From Lodderomyces elongisporus (Eukaryota; Ascomycota; Pichiomycetes; Serinales; Debaryomycetaceae), in the NCBI RefSeq assembly GCF_030384665.1, contig NC_083679.1, positions 558,001 through 622,000 of the forward strand: a DNA stretch of 64,000 nt, in the 5' to 3' direction. Every line of letters starts with the position of its first letter. Position 1 is the first letter of the stretch. Position numbers and translations under genes: made by a program. Shown here piece by piece: positions 61,693-64,000 of the stretch. The notes below the pieces were generated by a model, which was not told the DNA's origin, made no database searches, and was given only the letters and a program-made list of their open reading frames with translations.

Positions 61693-64000
61693 ATGATGTC
61701 AAAGAGTACTTTGAATGATCTGTATGACCGCGAGGAAGGAGAATGGAGTACCGATTATATTGCCCATACAACTGAAGACGCGCGGGAGAGCGCTGAATAT
61801 CTGCGGATTGCAATAAGTGCAAAGGAAGAAGAAGAAAAAGAACAACAACAACAACAACAAGACCAACAGCTAAAGAAAGAGAAAGGAGGGGAAAAAGAGA
61901 AAGAGGAGGAAAAGGTAGAAAAAGATTCATTAGGGCTCCTTATCTCCAGACCTACCCATCTAGAAAGAGATGGTACTTCTGATACGAATTCAAATATTTC
62001 AGATGATTTGCAAAATTTTAGTGATGACTCTGCAAATTCTCCAACATCACCTTTTGGTAACCAACAATATAGTCCATTTATTTCAGACTACTCTTCTCCG
62101 GCACCAGATGACTGTGATTTGGGTACTATCGATAACAATGAATTGAACATCCTAGATGAAAATGTCAAGCGAATAAGTAACGTTAACTTGGAGGAGAGCA
62201 AATCACCTTTAAGCAAAGCACAAAATTTGAAAAACATATCTCCTTGGAGACAATTTCGTACAACAAACACGAAGTTGCAACCATTAAATCACAACTCAAT
62301 CTCTAATGTACCAGATTTGAAACCGACATCAGCGGATTCAGTTGGATCCACGAAAACCACACAAACTACTGAAACGAATGGAACTACTGTAACGGCTGGA
62401 ACCTTTGGAACATTTGCAACCTTTGGAACCACCGGAACAAGGTCTCGAGAAGACGAATTAACAAAACAGATTGTCAACTACAAGATTCAGATCAAATTAT
62501 TGAAAGCATCAATAAAAGAACTTTTGCTAAAAAACAATTGGAATCCAGATGACTTTCGACATTACTTATCCATGATATGCCAGGACTCGACACAGTTGAA
62601 CAAAAGACTCAAATCCCTCCAAAGCGAATATGACGAGATCTACAATTTGAATCAGGACTTGTACGCAAATTTGGAAAAAGTGCAGGACTTGCAAAAAGTC
62701 GGGGATCTTGAAATGAAGAGTTTGAAGGTGATATTGCAGACTGTACAGGATATGGTTGCAACTATTGTAGAGATAATACACGAAGGAGAAAAAGAATTGA
62801 AAATAGAAAAAATAGACGAAAAAACAGAAGATGAGAAATTACACTGTGATCTCAGCGTCATATTCACATTGCCTATTGAACAGCAACTTGAATATATCAT
62901 TGATAGCTTAAGGCGACGGCGATTATTGGATATCACTTGTATATCTCCTCCAGAATCCGAGGTGGAAACAGCAACTATTGCACCCGACGATGAGGATGAC
63001 AAGAACAATGGGGAGAAGGGCAGCAGTGACGATTTGGATGGTGACGATCATTGTGGAGGTAAAAATGATTATATTGATGGTGTTGAAGAAAAGGAAAGGA
63101 GGAGGAGGAGGAGGAGGAGGAGGAGGAGGAGGAGGAGGAGGAAGAGGAGTGGTCACTCTGCACAAACTGCCAGCTTTTCCAAAAGTTCAACTATATCCAA
63201 TGAGGAACCTGAAAACATACAGATTAGAGAGCTAGAAATTGAATTGGAAAATCGGCTGAATATGTGTTCACAACTCCAAATTCAATTGAATGACAAAATA
63301 AAAGAGGCAGAAGAGTATGAACGGAATCTCGAGCTTGCAAAAGCGACAATCTCTCAAAAAGTGAGCGAGTATGAGACTCGACTCGAGGAACTCGAGCATA
63401 AGTTGTATGAGGAGGGTCAATCAAAACAAACCAACAATGGCATCGTAATAGATCGGGGGGATGTGGAAGAGCAAGAGGAAGCTTTGAAACAGGGTAAGGA
63501 GAACCATGACTTGCAAATCGCATACAACGAAAAAATAAAAGAGTTGGCGCAAGAACGTCAGGCACATGAGAGAATTCAAAGAGATTTGCAACTGCAATTG
63601 GATGACTTGAATGCCAAACTCAAAGCAAAAACTTTGAGTCCACATTCCCAATTGAATACCATCAGCAAGTTCGAAAGGCAAGTGATCGGTGATTTTGACA
63701 TTAATAATGAAGGGGAGCCTGATTTACGTAGGCGTCAAATTTCTCTTGAGAATGACCTGTTGCAAAGGGAAAACCAATCTTTGCGAAACCAGATTGATAA
63801 ACTATCCCAAATTATATCCCACAACAACCGTAATAATAGCTATAGCGATCATAGCGAAAAGTCGATGGAGCTTCATTCTCAAAGTATATTAAAAAAACTT
63901 TCTATAATGGAGTACCAGTATCGAGACTTGTTGTCTTTTGACATGATTGAGTTTCAAAAATTTATACAACTGTACAATAAAATTGCCGAAGATCAATCTT
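61693..64000 (+). CDS. Large coiled-coil protein, partial (runs off the right edge)
   Basis: I translated this frame from ATG ATG at 61693 to the window end without meeting a stop: at least 769 codons; the 3' end lies outside. An in-frame TGA at 61681 closes the frame upstream. Residues about 1-255 are polar and disordered, with a Gln6 run and Lys/Glu repeats. Near 257-280, ELTKQIVNYKIQIKLLK then KELLLKNNWNPDDF, starts helical sequence. Coiled coils follow (about 290-350 and 515-769). In between is an acidic segment, then 15 consecutive Arg coded by AGG (63097-63141). The helix near 260 vaguely recalls the gamma-tubulin-recruiting motif of spindle-pole proteins such as Spc72/Mto1, but I would not name it on that. 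Confidence 0.8.
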   Translation, partial: MMSKSTLNDLYDREEGEWSTDYIAHTTEDARESAEYLRIAISAKEEEEKEQQQQQQDQQLKKEKGGEKEKEEEKVEKDSLGLLISRPTHLERDGTSDTNSNISDDLQNFSDDSANSPTSPFGNQQYSPFISDYSSPAPDDCDLGTIDNNELNILDENVKRISNVNLEESKSPLSKAQNLKNISPWRQFRTTNTKLQPLNHNSISNVPDLKPTSADSVGSTKTTQTTETNGTTVTAGTFGTFATFGTTGTRSREDELTKQIVNYKIQIKLLKASIKELLLKNNWNPDDFRHYLSMICQDSTQLNKRLKSLQSEYDEIYNLNQDLYANLEKVQDLQKVGDLEMKSLKVILQTVQDMVATIVEIIHEGEKELKIEKIDEKTEDEKLHCDLSVIFTLPIEQQLEYIIDSLRRRRLLDITCISPPESEVETATIAPDDEDDKNNGEKGSSDDLDGDDHCGGKNDYIDGVEEKERRRRRRRRRRRRRRRKRSGHSAQTASFSKSSTISNEEPENIQIRELEIELENRLNMCSQLQIQLNDKIKEAEEYERNLELAKATISQKVSEYETRLEELEHKLYEEGQSKQTNNGIVIDRGDVEEQEEALKQGKENHDLQIAYNEKIKELAQERQAHERIQRDLQLQLDDLNAKLKAKTLSPHSQLNTISKFERQVIGDFDINNEGEPDLRRRQISLENDLLQRENQSLRNQIDKLSQIISHNNRNNSYSDHSEKSMELHSQSILKKLSIMEYQYRDLLSFDMIEFQKFIQLYNKIAEDQS
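63097..63150 (+). repeat. (AGG)n tract coding for poly-Arg
   Basis: Fifteen uninterrupted AGG codons, then AAG and AGG, read in frame in the coiled-coil gene between an acidic region and a Ser/Thr-rich one. Confidence 0.95.

Overview
The window is nuclear DNA of a budding yeast, most likely a CUG-Ser (CTG-clade) species and plausibly Lodderomyces elongisporus or a close relative. The genes are compact and nearly intronless. A CTG codon in the chitin synthase gene (30056-30058) falls where the family has a conserved serine. The gene set includes a group III NIK1-type histidine kinase, a peroxisomal-type Lon protease and a CHIP-like U-box protein, which Saccharomyces cerevisiae lacks. Low-complexity DNA (CT, GGAA, CTAA, ATTTTT, TTG and AT tracts) fills most intergenic gaps. 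Species assignment is inference; no database was searched.

Layout. 0-4.5 kb: decayed repeat-rich material and a Q-rich, tandem-repeat hypothetical gene. 4.5-20.4 kb: housekeeping genes MSK1, PRE10, PFA4, PRX1, CAF40, a UPF0303 gene, MRPL2, RER1 and SLA2. 20.4-23.7 kb: a 3.3-kb gene-free AT-rich gap between two convergent genes, with a strong strand-composition switch and none of the microsatellites seen elsewhere; it is the best candidate centromere or early origin. 23.7-43.7 kb: an unrecognised 711-aa gene, the CHIP-like gene, a class I/II chitin synthase, SRM1, POL3, NIK1 and TOM7. 44.5-64 kb: FLX1, RNH201, LAT1, TFC7 (which contains an intron), a SEC23-family gene, a peroxisomal-type Lon, AIM11 and a coiled-coil gene that runs off the right edge.

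There is no operon-like logic. Several genes share themes: mitochondrial function (MSK1, MRPL2, TOM7, FLX1, LAT1, AIM11), early secretion and cell surface (PFA4, RER1, SEC23-like, chitin synthase, SLA2), and genome maintenance (POL3, RNH201; each has an ACGCGT element about 0.23-0.25 kb upstream of its start). Single-ORF reading misses two things: TFC7 is split by a 216-nt intron, and the last gene has no stop codon inside the window. I saw no convincing tRNA or rRNA gene, intact transposon or CRISPR array.
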